Below are positions 8,234 through 16,706 of a stretch of DNA of 64,000 bases, piece after piece (within the stretch, counting starts at the first letter, position 1; each line of letters starts with the position of its first letter). This stretch comes from Candidatus Rokuibacteriota bacterium (GTDB lineage Bacteria; Methylomirabilota; Methylomirabilia; Rokubacteriales; CSP1-6): positions 1 to 64,000 of the forward strand of contig JACPIQ010000083.1 of NCBI GenBank assembly GCA_016188005.1. The letters are read 5' to 3'. The notes under the pieces are model-generated. The model was not told the DNA's origin. It ran no database searches and was given only the letters and a program-made list of their open reading frames with translations. The position numbers and the translations under genes are program-made.

Positions 8234-9232
8234 TCAGCGGGGCAGCCGCGCCAGCACGGCCCGGGCCTCGTCCACCATCGCCTCCATCACCTCTTGCGCC
8301 GGCCGCACCCCGTGAATCAAGCCCGCCGACTGGCCGCACGCCGCGCTGCCGTTCTCGATGTCGCCCTGCTCGCGGGCCTGGATGGAGGCCGGGAATCCCA
8401 CGCGCGAGAGCTGCACCGGGAAGGGCTGGATCTCACCCGCGCGCTTCTCCCACTCGCGGGTGAAGTTGTTGCGGATGAGCCGGCAGGGCTTGCCGCTGGA
8501 GGCACGCGTCACCACGGTCCCCTCCTCGTCGATGGCGACGATCTTCTGCTTGTAGTTGTCGTGGGCATGGGCCTCGGCGGTGGCGATGAAGCGCGTCCCC
8601 AGCCATACGCCGACGGCGCCCAGCGCCAGCGCCGCCACCAGCCCGCGCCCGTCCGCGATGCCCCCCGCGGCGACCACGGGCACCGGCCGCACCGCGTCCA
8701 CGATGGCCGGGATCAGCACGAGCCCGGCGATCCGCCCCGTGTGCCCGCCCGCCTCATGCCCCTGGGCGATCACCACGTCCACGCCGCTGGCAGCGTGATC
8801 CCGGGCCTGCTTGACGTTGCCGCAGAGGGCCATCACCCTCATCCCGAGCCGGTGGGCCTCGGCCGTGACGGGCCCCGGGTTTCCGAGCCCGGCGATGAGG
8901 ACTGGCACCCGCTCCTCGAGGGCCACGTCGATGGAGCCGCGCACGGCATCCGTGAAGCGGTCCACTTCCTCCCCGGCGGCGCGGATGGTGGCGAAGAGCA
9001 CGTCGACGCCGAAGGGCTTGTCGGTGGCATCCCGCACCCGGCGGATCTCCTCGCGCAGTCCCTCGGGGGTGTTGTGCGCGGCCGCCAGCACGCCCAGGCC
9101 CCCTGCCTCGGACACGGCCGCCGCGAGCCCAGAGCGCGCCACGAAGCCCATGCCCGCCTGGCAGATCGGGTAGCGGATGCCGAGGAGGTCGCAGAGCGGG
9201 GTATGGAGCGCGCTCCGGGTCCCGGTCGTCAT
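8234..9232 (-). CDS. Nitronate monooxygenase family flavoprotein
   Basis: A 332-residue FMN-dependent TIM-barrel protein of the nitronate monooxygenase / 2-nitropropane dioxygenase family. Matching segments are PICQAGMGFVARSGLAAAVSE at the N-terminus, the conserved central QGHEAGGHTGR loop that contains the catalytic His, and the phosphate-binding AAGGIADGRG. Members oxidise nitronates such as propionate-3-nitronate, and some act as enoyl reductases. It lies seven bases upstream of the SDR start, so it probably heads a three-gene unit NMO-SDR-methyltransferase. The radical SAM gene diverges from it across 200 bases. Confidence 0.9.
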   Translation of the reverse strand: MTTGTRSALHTPLCDLLGIRYPICQAGMGFVARSGLAAAVSEAGGLGVLAAAHNTPEGLREEIRRVRDATDKPFGVDVLFATIRAAGEEVDRFTDAVRGSIDVALEERVPVLIAGLGNPGPVTAEAHRLGMRVMALCGNVKQARDHAASGVDVVIAQGHEAGGHTGRIAGLVLIPAIVDAVRPVPVVAAGGIADGRGLVAALALGAVGVWLGTRFIATAEAHAHDNYKQKIVAIDEEGTVVTRASSGKPCRLIRNNFTREWEKRAGEIQPFPVQLSRVGFPASIQAREQGDIENGSAACGQSAGLIHGVRPAQEVMEAMVDEARAVLARLPR

Positions 9233-9431
9233 GGCGTGTGCCTCCCGGCCGCGGGGCTCAGCGGCCCCGGGGCTTCCGGAAGATGGCGAGGGCGGAGACG
9301 ACGTGGCTGGAGATCAGGGTGATGGGGCGCATGGCCTCCCAACCCTACCATCAGGCCCGGTCCCCGTGCCAGACTCCGCGCGGATCGGGCGGGTCGGCGG
9401 GGCTCGACGGCAGGTGTACGATGAGGGCTCC

Positions 9432-10883
9432 ATGAAGGCGCCCGGGGACATCCTGCTGATCGCCTGCTACGAGCTGGGGCATCAGCCGTTGAGCGTCGCC
9501 TGGCCGGCGGCCGTGCTCGCGGAACGCGGCTACGCGCCGGCCGTGCTGGATGTGTCGGTGGAGCCCTTCGATCCCGAGAAGGCCGCCCGGGCCCGGCTCG
9601 TGGCCATCTCGGTCCCGATGCACACGGCGCTCCGGGTGGGTGTGACCGCCGCCGGGCGCGTGCGCGCCGTGAACCCCGGCTGCCACATCTGCTTCTTCGG
9701 GCTCTACGCGCACCTCAACGCCGGACATCTCCTCGCCCACGGCGTGGACAGCGTCATCGGCGGCGAGCCCGAGCCGCCTCTGGCCGATCTGGCCGACGCC
9801 CTCGCCAGAGGCCAGGAGCCCCGCGTGCCCGGCGTGGCCACGGCCCGGGCGCCCGCGCCGCCCCACCTCGCACGCCACCCCCTGCCGCGGCCGAGCCGCG
9901 CGTCGCTGCCGGGGCTCAAGAAGTACGCGCGGCTCGAGCGCGCCGGGCGACGGGAGGTGGCCGGCTACGTCGAGGCGAGCCGCGGCTGCCTCCACCTCTG
10001 CCGCCACTGTCCCATCCCGCCTGTCTACGGTGGCCGCTTCTTCGCGGTCCCCCGGGACACGGTCCAGGCGGACATCCGCCAGCAGGTCGCCGCCGGCGCC
10101 ACCCACATCACCTTCGGCGATCCGGACTTCCTCAACGGGCCCGGCCAGGCCCTCGCGGTAGCCCGGGGGCTGCACGCCGAGTTCCCCGGGATCACCTTCG
10201 ACTTCACCGCCAAGGTCGAGCACCTGCTGAGGCACCGCCGGCTCCTCCCCGAGCTCGCCAGGCTGGGCGCCATCTTCGTCGTCTCTGCCGTCGAGTCGCT
10301 CAGCGATACGGTGCTCGGCCACCTGGCCAAGGGGCATACGCGCGCCGACGTGGGGGAGGCGCTCGCAGCGGTGCGCGAGGCCGGCATCGCCTTCCATCCC
10401 ACCTGGGTCGCCTTCACGCCGTGGACGGCGCTCGAGGACTACCGGGACATGCTGGACTTCGTCGAGCGCGAGGCACTCGTGGATCACGTGGACCCGGTGC
10501 AGTACTCGCTGCGGCTCCTGGTGCCGCCTGGCTCGCTGCTCCTCGAGAGCCCGGCGCTACAGCCCTTCCTGGAGGGGCTCGTCCAAGAGGAGTTCTCCTA
10601 CCGGTGGGCGCACCCGGATCCCCGCATGGAGGCGCTCCACACGGCCGTGGCCGCCGTGGCGGCCCAGGCCGCCGAGCAGGGTGAGGATCCCGCCATCACC
10701 TTCGATCGGGTGCGCGCGCACTGGGCCGCGGCGGCCGGCCTCACTCCGGGCCCCGCCGTGGCCCCCGGCCTCCCCCGCGACCGGGCCCGCCCGCCGCGCA
10801 TGACCGAGCCGTGGTTCTGCTGAGCCGAGCCCACCCGGGGCCAGTTGGCCCTGACTGGATATTCGGGTACAGTGGTGGTCTAG
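9432..10883 (+). CDS. CUAEP-tail radical SAM selenoprotein with B12-binding domain
   Basis: A 483-residue protein when the UGA at 10821-10823 is read as selenocysteine 464. Residues 1-125 look like a cobalamin-binding-type Rossmann domain. The radical SAM cluster is C186-x3-C190-x2-C193 (GCLHLCRHC). Conventional translation ends ...EPWFC-stop. Reading on gives C-Sec-A-E-P and 15 more residues to TAG at 10881. The CUAEP/CCAEP tail is the hallmark of a named radical SAM family, so the UGA is very probably decoded. A hairpin fitting the bacterial SECIS pattern follows. The start at 9432 is preceded by GAGGG; the frame is open further upstream but begins inside the divergent gene. The reaction is unknown. 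The NifU-like gene follows directly. Confidence 0.85.
10821..10852 (+). promoter_or_regulatory. UGA Sec codon and bacterial SECIS-like hairpin
   Basis: The UGA at 10821-10823 is followed 13 bases later by the stem GGGGCC (10837-10842), the loop AGTT (10843-10846) and GGCCCT (10847-10852). The apical loop starts 20 bases after the UGA and has a G at its second position. Both features fall in the published range for bacterial SECIS elements (short loop with a G in its first two bases, 16-37 bases from the UGA). No selenocysteine machinery is encoded in this window. Confidence 0.7.
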
Positions 10884-10906
10884 TAGGAGGTCACAAGGAG
10901 GCCCTC

Positions 10907-11185
10907 ATGAGCGACGATCTCAAGGCCAGGGTGCAGGAGCTGATCGAGTCGACCATCAACCCGGCCGTGGCTGGTCACGGCGGTTTTGTCGAGTTGATCG
11001 ACGTCCAGGAGAACAAGGTCTATCTCCAGCTGGGCGGGGGCTGTCAGGGCTGTGGTGCGGCGGACATCACCCTGAAGGCGGGGATCGAGCGACTGATCAA
11101 GGAGGAGCTTCCGGAGGTCGAGGAAGTCCTCGATACCACCGACCACTCCTCCGGAAGCAACCCCTACTACACGCCCGGCAAGTAG
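10907..11185 (+). CDS. NifU C-terminal-domain iron-sulfur carrier
   Basis: A 92-residue NifU-like protein. The family binds a 4Fe-4S cluster between two subunits and hands it to apoproteins. The CxxC motif is GGGCQGCG (Cys46, Cys49), preceded by HGGFVELIDV as in the family. The start was placed at 10907, where AAGGAG stands six bases upstream; the longer open frame from 10811 would overlap the selenoprotein tail. Position directly behind an iron-sulfur radical SAM enzyme suggests it could supply that cluster, which is inference. Confidence 0.93.
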   Translation: MSDDLKARVQELIESTINPAVAGHGGFVELIDVQENKVYLQLGGGCQGCGAADITLKAGIERLIKEELPEVEEVLDTTDHSSGSNPYYTPGK

Positions 11186-11191
11186 CCCCTA

Positions 11192-11235
11192 CCGCTCGCC
11201 CTTCCTCGCTTCCCCCTCCCCCGACGGGCGAGCGG
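11192..11235. terminator. Inverted repeat behind the NifU-like gene
   Basis: CCGCTCGCCC (11192-11201) and GGGCGAGCGG (11226-11235) form a perfect ten-base stem with a 24-base loop, seven bases after the NifU stop. There is no T-run, so it is a terminator-like or mRNA-stabilising hairpin and not a classic intrinsic terminator. Confidence 0.4.
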
Positions 11236-11336
11236 GAGCGGCGAGGAGGAGGCGCGTCAGGCTGTCAGCCCCGGCCGGAGCCGGAGGTCCTGCCCGGCCC
11301 GGTCGTCCGTCACCAGGTCGGCGGGAGCGGCGCCTG

Positions 11337-11605
11337 TCAGACCTCCAGCCACTCCCGGCGCACGGCCGCGTTGCCCTTGAGGTCCTCGGGCGTGCCCTCG
11401 AACACGATCCGGCCATGCCCCATCACGTAGAGCCTCCTGCTGATCCGCAGCGCGATGGTGAGCTTCTGCTCGACGAGCAGGATGGAGATGCCGCGGCGTG
11501 CGATCTGCTCGAGAAGTCCTGCGACCAGCTCCACCAGCTTCGGCGCCAGCCCCTCGGTGGGCTCGTCCACCATGATGAGGTCCGGATCGCCCATGAGCGT
11601 GCAGT
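11337..11605 (-). pseudogene. livF-like ABC ATPase, C-terminal remnant
   Basis: About 90 codons match only the C-terminal part of a branched-chain amino acid ABC transporter ATPase: TLMGDPDLIMVDEPTEGLAP (Walker B with the following D-loop region), the switch region LLVEQKLTIALRI and the end MGHGRIVFEGTPEDL. The Walker A motif and ABC signature are missing; the family is normally about 235 residues. Similarity stops at about 11600, where plus-strand coding begins. No other transporter component is nearby. It cannot bind ATP as it stands. Confidence 0.75.
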
Positions 11606-11739
11606 TCGGCACGGCCTTCGGCACCTGCCCGATCCGCGGGGGGAGCGTGAGCTACGGCGTGCGCGGCAAGCGCTGCACCAAGCCCGCCGAGACCCAGGTC
11701 CCGCCGATCATCGCCTGGAAGCAGGCCCTCACGCCGTAG
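11600..11739 (+). pseudogene. Unidentified 3' gene fragment abutting the livF remnant
   Basis: About 46 codons ending VPPIIAWKQALTP before TAG at 11737 show the near-perfect G/C third-position bias of real genes on this strand. No start, Shine-Dalgarno or upstream domain exists, because the sequence before 11600 belongs to the oppositely oriented livF remnant. I read it as the tail of a gene cut at the same breakpoint. I do not recognise the family; two cysteines (GTCPIRGG and GKRCTKP) are the only notable residues. Confidence 0.45.
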
Positions 11740-11804
11740 CGGAGGCGAATCGCCTGCCGCCAGCGGCGGGGGCTGTCCCCGCGCTGGCGCCCGGGGCCCG
11801 GGCG

Positions 11805-13256
11805 TCAGGGGGCCTTGGTGCCGGCCTTCCCGCTGGCCGCCGCCGGGAGGGCCCGGCGCGCCTGCCCCGTCTGCACCGCCGCGCGCGCCACGGCGCCGGC
11901 CACCGCCTCGCCCACCCGCTTGTCGAACACCGACGGGATGATGTACTCCTCGCTCAGATCGCTCGCCGAGACGATCGAGGCGATGGCCCGCGCGGCGGCG
12001 ATCTTCATCTCGTCGTTGACCTGGCGGGCCCGCACGTCGAGGAGACCGCGGAAGAAGCCCGGGAAGCACAGCACGTTGTTGATCTGGTTCGGGTAGTCCG
12101 AGCGGCCCGTGGCCATGACGCGGACGATGCCGTGCACCGTCTCGGGCATGACCTCCGGCGTGGGGTTCGCCATGGCGAAGACGACGGGGTGCTTCGCCAT
12201 CCGCTGGATGTCCTTGGCCGTCGCCACGCCCGGGCCGGACAGCCCGATGAACACGTCCGCCCCCTTGAGGGCCTCGGCGAGCGTCCCGCGCACGCCCTTC
12301 TCGTTGGTGTTCTCGGCGAACCAGGCCTTGACGGGGTTCATGTTCTCGGTGCGGCCGCGGTACAGCGTGCCCTTGGTGTCGCAGCCGATGACGTGGTTGC
12401 ACCCCATGGCCATGAGCAGCTTGGCCGTGGCGATGCCCCCGGCGCCGGCCCCGGAGAAGACGATCTTGACGTCGCTCATCTTCTTCTTGACCACCTGCAG
12501 CGCGTTGAGCAGCGCCGCCAGCACCACGACGGCCGTGCCGTGCTGGTCGTCGTGGAAGACGGGCACGTCCAGCTCCTTGCGCAGCCGCTCCTCGATCTCG
12601 AAGCAGCGGGGGGCGGAGATGTCCTCGAGGTTGATGCCCCCGAAGATCGGCGACACGGCGCGCACGATCCCCACGATCTCGTCCACGTCCTTGGTGGCCA
12701 GGCAGAGCGGGAAGGCGTCCACGCCGGCGAACTCCTTGAAGAGGAGCGCCTTGCCCTCCATGACGGGGATGGCGGCCTTGGGCCCGATGTCGCCCAGCCC
12801 CAGCACCGCCGTGCCGTCGGTGACCACGGCAACACAGTTCTGCTTGATGGTGAGCGTGTAGACCTTCTGCGGGTCGTCGTGGATCGCCATGCAGACCCGC
12901 GCCACGCCGGGCGTGTAGGCCATGGAGAGGTCGTCGCGCCCCTTCACCGCCACCTTGCCTCGGACCTCGATCTTGCCGCCCAGGTGCATGAGGAAGGTCC
13001 GGTCGGAGACATGGACCACCTTCACTCCGGCCACGTGGCGGAGGGCGTCCACCACCTGCTGCCCGTGCTTGCTGTCGCGGGCATTGAAGGTGATGTCGCG
13101 GACGACCACCTTGGGCCCCATCTGGACGATGTCGATGGCCCCGATGTCGGCCCCCGCACCCCCGATGGCGGAGGTGACCTTGCCGAGCATCCCTGTCCGG
13201 TTCCGGATCTCGAGACGGACCGTCATACTGTAGCTGGCGCTGGGAGCGGTGTGCAT
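11805..13256 (-). CDS. NAD(P)-dependent malic enzyme with N-terminal ACT domain
   Basis: A 483-residue enzyme that oxidatively decarboxylates malate to pyruvate. Residues 10-80 form an ACT-type domain (VRLEIRNRTGMLGKVTSAIG), probably an amino-acid or effector-binding regulator. The malic core follows: YTPGVARVC (N-terminal active-site Tyr), the conserved Lys region of GDIGPKAAIPVMEGKALLFK, the metal-binding VFHDDQHGTA, and the Rossmann motif GAGAGGIATA. The phosphotransacetylase domain of long MaeB proteins is absent. GGAGG lies upstream of the 13256 start. A hairpin (GGTGCT...AGCACC, 13341-13365) lies in the leader; its role is unknown. Confidence 0.95.
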   Translation of the reverse strand: MHTAPSASYSMTVRLEIRNRTGMLGKVTSAIGGAGADIGAIDIVQMGPKVVVRDITFNARDSKHGQQVVDALRHVAGVKVVHVSDRTFLMHLGGKIEVRGKVAVKGRDDLSMAYTPGVARVCMAIHDDPQKVYTLTIKQNCVAVVTDGTAVLGLGDIGPKAAIPVMEGKALLFKEFAGVDAFPLCLATKDVDEIVGIVRAVSPIFGGINLEDISAPRCFEIEERLRKELDVPVFHDDQHGTAVVVLAALLNALQVVKKKMSDVKIVFSGAGAGGIATAKLLMAMGCNHVIGCDTKGTLYRGRTENMNPVKAWFAENTNEKGVRGTLAEALKGADVFIGLSGPGVATAKDIQRMAKHPVVFAMANPTPEVMPETVHGIVRVMATGRSDYPNQINNVLCFPGFFRGLLDVRARQVNDEMKIAAARAIASIVSASDLSEEYIIPSVFDKRVGEAVAGAVARAAVQTGQARRALPAAASGKAGTKAP

Positions 13257-13421
13257 GGGCTCGATCCTCCTTGATGGCGTCTGCCGTAGGGCTCAGGTCG
13301 CGGCGATGGTCTCCGGTCGGGTCGCGCAGGGGCTGGAAGAGGTGCTTTCTGGCTCTCTCAGCACCATCCGCCATGCGGGCAGCTTGAGTCCATGAGTCGT
13401 TTGTCTCATTTTCCGCTGCGG

Positions 13422-13700
13422 CTACCGCGTCCGGCCCAGGACGAGCTGGCCCTCCGTCTCCCCCTTCTTCAGCGCGTGCTGGTTCTGGCCGGTGGCCTCG
13501 GAAACCTTCCGGGAGACATAGGCGTAGATCTCGTCGACGGTGATGATGCCGTCGCCGTCGAGGTCGGCCCTGCCGCGGAGGCCCTCGAGGAGATAGTACG
13601 TGAAGACGCCATGCCCCAGCTCCTCGCGCTCCTCGCTCACCTCGCTGGCCCGGCCCGCCGTGAGGACCACGCGCCCGCGGGCCCGGGACAGCCGGGTCAG
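13422..13700 (-). pseudogene. Caspase-like peptidase (C14), C-terminal remnant
   Basis: About 90 codons match only the end of bacterial caspase-domain proteins: RGRVVLTAGRASEVSEE, then GHGVFTYYLLEGLRG, then an EF-hand-like DLDGDGIITVDEIYAYV. The catalytic His and Cys would lie upstream and are absent. Similarity stops near 13700; the open frame runs to 13766 but its first 25 residues are unlike the family. Bacterial caspase homologues occur in regulatory and defence settings; this copy should be inactive. It lies upstream of the malic enzyme on the same strand. Confidence 0.7.
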
Positions 13701-13802
13701 GGAAAGCGTGCCGACAATGGCCCGTGCGGTGGGCGAAAGTAGGCCGAGTGTACTACCGATCCTCACCCGGGTGCGCTGCTCTCTCTGAGCGGTGCTGCGG
13801 GA

Positions 13803-14468
13803 TCAGCTGTGCGAGCGAGACTGCCCCACGGGATCCACCGCCAGGGCGGCTTCGCCGAGCGGGGGGCGCCCGCGGGCAGCCAGCCGCCGCGCCCTGTCCC
13901 AGAGCCTCACGCCGAGCAGGAGCGCCAGCACCCCCGCGTACCAGTAGGGATCCTGCACGCCCTTCTTGGCCAGCCAGAGGAAGTGGAGCACCCCGAGGAC
14001 GCCGATGGCGTAGACCAGCGCGTGAAGGCGCCGCCATGCCCGGCCGCCCAGCCGCCTGATCATGCCCGCCGTGGAGGTGGCCGCCAGTGGCACGAGGAGC
14101 GTGAGTGCCGTCATCCCCACCGTGACGTACGGGCGCTTCACGATGTCGGCCCCCATCGCGCCCCAGTCGAAGAAGTGATCGAGGACGATCCAGACCGAGA
14201 AGTGGAGCGCCGCGTAGAAGAAGGCGAACAGGCCGAGGAGCCGCCGCAACGACACGGGCCACGCCCAGCCGGAAAGGATCCTGAGCGGCGTCATGGCCAG
14301 GCAGGCCAGGAGGAGCCTGAGCGTCCAGTCCCCCAGCGTGTTGGTGACGAAGCTGATGGGATTGGCCGTGAGGCTGCCCGCCCAGGCGCGCCAGAGGAGA
14401 AAGGCGAGCGGCCCGAGCCCCACGGCCCAGACGCCCCATTTCAGCAGGACCCGGGCCCGCCACTGCAT
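13803..14468 (-). CDS. msrQ: MsrQ, heme-binding membrane subunit of the periplasmic Met sulfoxide reductase
   Basis: A 221-residue membrane protein with about six hydrophobic helices, matching MsrQ (YedZ). It binds heme and passes quinone-derived electrons to MsrP across the inner membrane. Conserved pieces include FFYAALHFSVW and RRLHALVYAIGVLGVLHFLW, which carry the candidate heme-ligand His residues. The start at 14468 lies four bases after the msrP stop, so the pair is translationally coupled. The frame is open upstream into msrP, but that reading is a shadow. Length matches the family (about 200-220). Confidence 0.93.
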   Translation of the reverse strand: MQWRARVLLKWGVWAVGLGPLAFLLWRAWAGSLTANPISFVTNTLGDWTLRLLLACLAMTPLRILSGWAWPVSLRRLLGLFAFFYAALHFSVWIVLDHFFDWGAMGADIVKRPYVTVGMTALTLLVPLAATSTAGMIRRLGGRAWRRLHALVYAIGVLGVLHFLWLAKKGVQDPYWYAGVLALLLGVRLWDRARRLAARGRPPLGEAALAVDPVGQSRSHS

Positions 14469-14472
14469 CCCG

Positions 14473-15423
14473 TCAGTAATACTTCTTGAGGTCCATGCCC
14501 GCGTAGAGCCCGGCCACCTGGTCGGCATAGCCGTTGAACGGCAGGGTCTTCCTCCGGCGGAACTCGCCGATCCGCCGCTCCGTGGCCTGGCTCCAGCGCG
14601 GGTGGTCCACGGCCGGGTTCACGTTGGAGTAAAAGCCGTACTCGCGGGGCGCGGCCTTCTCCCACGCCGTCTTCGGCTGCTCCGCCACGAGGCGGATCCG
14701 TACGAGGCTCTTGGCGCTCTTGAAGCCGTACTTCCACGGGACCACGACGCGGACGGGCGCCCCGTTCTGGTTCGGCAGCACCTGGCCGTACATGCCCACC
14801 GTGAGGAGGGTGAGCGGGTTCAGGGCCTCGTCCAGACGGAGGCCCTCGACATAGGGCCAGTCGAGGCCTCCGAAGCTCAGCAGCCCCTTGCGCTGACCGG
14901 GGAACTGCTCCGGGTCATGCAGCGTGGTGAACTCCACGAAGCGCGCCGGGCTCGTGGGCTCGACGCGCTTCAGCAGCGTCGAGAGCGGATAGCCGATCCA
15001 TGGGATCACCATCGACCAGCCCTCCACGCAGCGCAGCGCGTACACGCGTTCCTCCAGCGGGGCCAGCCCGAGGATCTCCTCGATGTCGAGCCGCCGGGGC
15101 CGGGCCACGAGCCCGTCCACCTGCACCGCCCACGGCCGAGTCCGGAGGGAGGCGGCCAGGCGCGCCGGGTCGTCCTTCTCGACACCGAACTCGTAGAAGT
15201 TGTTGTAGGTGGTCGCGCTCTCGAAGGCCGTGGGGGATTCGGACCGGCTCAGGGCCGCATTGCGCGGGGCCTTGAGCGCCTGTCCCGCGGGGGGGGCCGC
15301 CGTGGCGCCGGCAGGCGCCAGCACGAGCGCCGCGGCCCCGACCATGAACGCGCGCCTCTGGAGATAGAGCTGGGGGGGCGTGATCTCGGAGGCCTTGAAT
15401 CTGCCGGCGCGCCTGATCAGCAT
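14473..15423 (-). CDS. msrP: MsrP, molybdenum-cofactor catalytic subunit of Met sulfoxide reductase
   Basis: A 316-residue periplasmic molybdoenzyme of the MsrP (YedY) family that repairs methionine sulfoxide in envelope proteins. A twin-arginine export signal is present near residues 23-45 ([18 protein letters not shown]). The molybdenum-coordinating Cys is Cys132 in [10 protein letters not shown]. Other family segments are [20 protein letters not shown] and FYSNVNP near the C-terminus. GGAGGG precedes the start. Coupled to msrQ. A 160-base divergent region separates it from the M48 lipoprotein gene. Confidence 0.95.
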   Translation of the reverse strand: MLIRRAGRFKASEITPPQLYLQRRAFMVGAAALVLAPAGATAAPPAGQALKAPRNAALSRSESPTAFESATTYNNFYEFGVEKDDPARLAASLRTRPWAVQVDGLVARPRRLDIEEILGLAPLEERVYALRCVEGWSMVIPWIGYPLSTLLKRVEPTSPARFVEFTTLHDPEQFPGQRKGLLSFGGLDWPYVEGLRLDEALNPLTLLTVGMYGQVLPNQNGAPVRVVVPWKYGFKSAKSLVRIRLVAEQPKTAWEKAAPREYGFYSNVNPAVDHPRWSQATERRIGEFRRRKTLPFNGYADQVAGLYAGMDLKKYY

Positions 15424-15584
15424 GGCATACCCTCCTGTGGGGCCTCAGTGTACCAGTCCCTCCAAGCCCATGCCGCCACCGCACCCTCCCGTTCTGCGCC
15501 GCGTCACGCCGTTCGGGGCCATGCTTTTCTTGAGGCATCGTGGCGGACCTATGCCTATGCTGATGGCCACTCGCGCGAGGCCCC

Positions 15585-16265
15585 ATGACCATCCGGACTC
15601 TCGTCGCCGCATCACCCCTCGCCGTGCTCCTCGCCGGCTGCTCAGTCGTGCCGCCCGGCGCCTACTACCCACTGCCGAGCGATCCCGCGACGAGCCGCGT
15701 CGCCGGGGTGCTGCATCGGGCGGCGGTGGCGGCCGGCGACGACCCGGCCCGCTATTCCTTCGCCTTCGTGAAGACGAAGGTGTCCGCGGCCTTCAGCGAC
15801 GAAGAGGCCACCTTCTACTTCACCGAGGGGCTCGCCGCGCAGCCCTTGCCCGTCGTGGAGGCGGTGGTGGCGCATGAGGTGGCGCACGAGGTGCTGGGCC
15901 ACATCGGCACACGGCGGGCGCTGGCGCTGTCCATCAGCGCGGGCTTCACCGTGCTCGGCGTCGTCGCGCCCGGCGTGAACCTGGTGGACTTCCTGGTCAA
16001 CCCGATCGCCGTGAGGGCCTTCTCCAGGCGCCAGGAGCTCGAGGCCGATCGCAAGGCGGTGGAGATCCTGCGCGCGATGGGCCATGCTGCGCCCCGCCGC
16101 GTCCTCGCGCTGGCGCTGTCCTCCCTCGCCGCCGCGAGCCCCAAGCCCAGGGAAGATCTGGGCGGGCTACTGGCCAGCCACCCCTCGCTCCACGAGCGGC
16201 TGGCCGCTCTCGAGCCGCTGGAGGCGCCCCTGACTCCCGTCGCCATCGCCGGCCCCGCGCAGTAG
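15585..16265 (+). CDS. M48-family metallopeptidase lipoprotein
   Basis: A 226-residue zinc peptidase anchored as a lipoprotein. The signal sequence ends in the lipobox LLAGC (Cys19). The HExxH motif is HEVAH (97-101) and the third zinc ligand is the Glu of QELEADRKA, as in M48 (Oma1/LoiP-like) proteases. These cleave misfolded or membrane proteins in the envelope. Length is near the minimal M48 core. The last 99 bases overlap the convergent RDD gene at 16167-16265. Both reading frames look real. Confidence 0.9.
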   Translation: MTIRTLVAASPLAVLLAGCSVVPPGAYYPLPSDPATSRVAGVLHRAAVAAGDDPARYSFAFVKTKVSAAFSDEEATFYFTEGLAAQPLPVVEAVVAHEVAHEVLGHIGTRRALALSISAGFTVLGVVAPGVNLVDFLVNPIAVRAFSRRQELEADRKAVEILRAMGHAAPRRVLALALSSLAAASPKPREDLGGLLASHPSLHERLAALEPLEAPLTPVAIAGPAQ

Positions 16266-16706
16266 CACGACCCGCGTCCCGGCGATCCTGTCGGCGAGCC
16301 CCCGCCTGTCCGGCCCCAGCAGCAGCACCGCCGACGGGAGCCAGAGCGCCAGCGCGTCGAGCAGGCCGCCGAGCACGCGGAGCAGCGCGCGGGGGTACCC
16401 GGCCCGGGCGCCGTGGCCCCGCACCACCGCGATCCCCAGCGCCATCTGCCCCGGCGTCTGGCCGCAGCCACCCACGAAGGCGACGTGGTAGGCCATGTGG
16501 AGCGCCAGGCCGAGGGGGAGCAGCGCCCCCAGCAGGAGCAGGGCCTCCACCGCGTCCCGCCTCAGCCCGCGGAGCGCCCAGAGCCCCAGCAGCAGCCACA
16601 TGGCGCAGAGGGCGACGGCGCCAAGTCCGATCAGGGCGTCGAGGAGAGCCGCGGCCCAGCGCCGCCCGAGCCCGGCCCGCGTGAGCGACCCTGCCTGATC
16701 AGTCAC
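16167..16706 (-). CDS. RDD-family membrane protein
   Basis: A 179-residue protein with an N-terminal RDD domain: the Arg/Asp pattern GRRWAAALLDALIG in the first helix, then two more hydrophobic stretches (about 55-75 and 105-127) and the usual GQTPGQMALGIAVV loop. Function in the family is poorly defined; some members affect ion homeostasis. It starts with GTG at 16706, overlapping the end of the transglycosylase gene by eight bases, so the two are coupled. The C-terminal 33 codons overlap the M48 gene on the other strand and carry no domain signal. Confidence 0.82.
   Translation of the reverse strand: MTDQAGSLTRAGLGRRWAAALLDALIGLGAVALCAMWLLLGLWALRGLRRDAVEALLLLGALLPLGLALHMAYHVAFVGGCGQTPGQMALGIAVVRGHGARAGYPRALLRVLGGLLDALALWLPSAVLLLGPDRRGLADRIAGTRVVLLRGAGDGDGSQGRLQRLESGQPLVERGVAGQ

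Noticed and set aside
13257-13421. Riboswitch in the malic-enzyme leader
   Set aside because: There is a simple hairpin (13341-13365) but no conserved core of any riboswitch class I know.
16167-16265. Frameshift or misassembly at the overlapping ends of the M48 and RDD genes
   Set aside because: Both genes have normal domains and the overlap involves only their variable C-termini, which is a common convergent arrangement.
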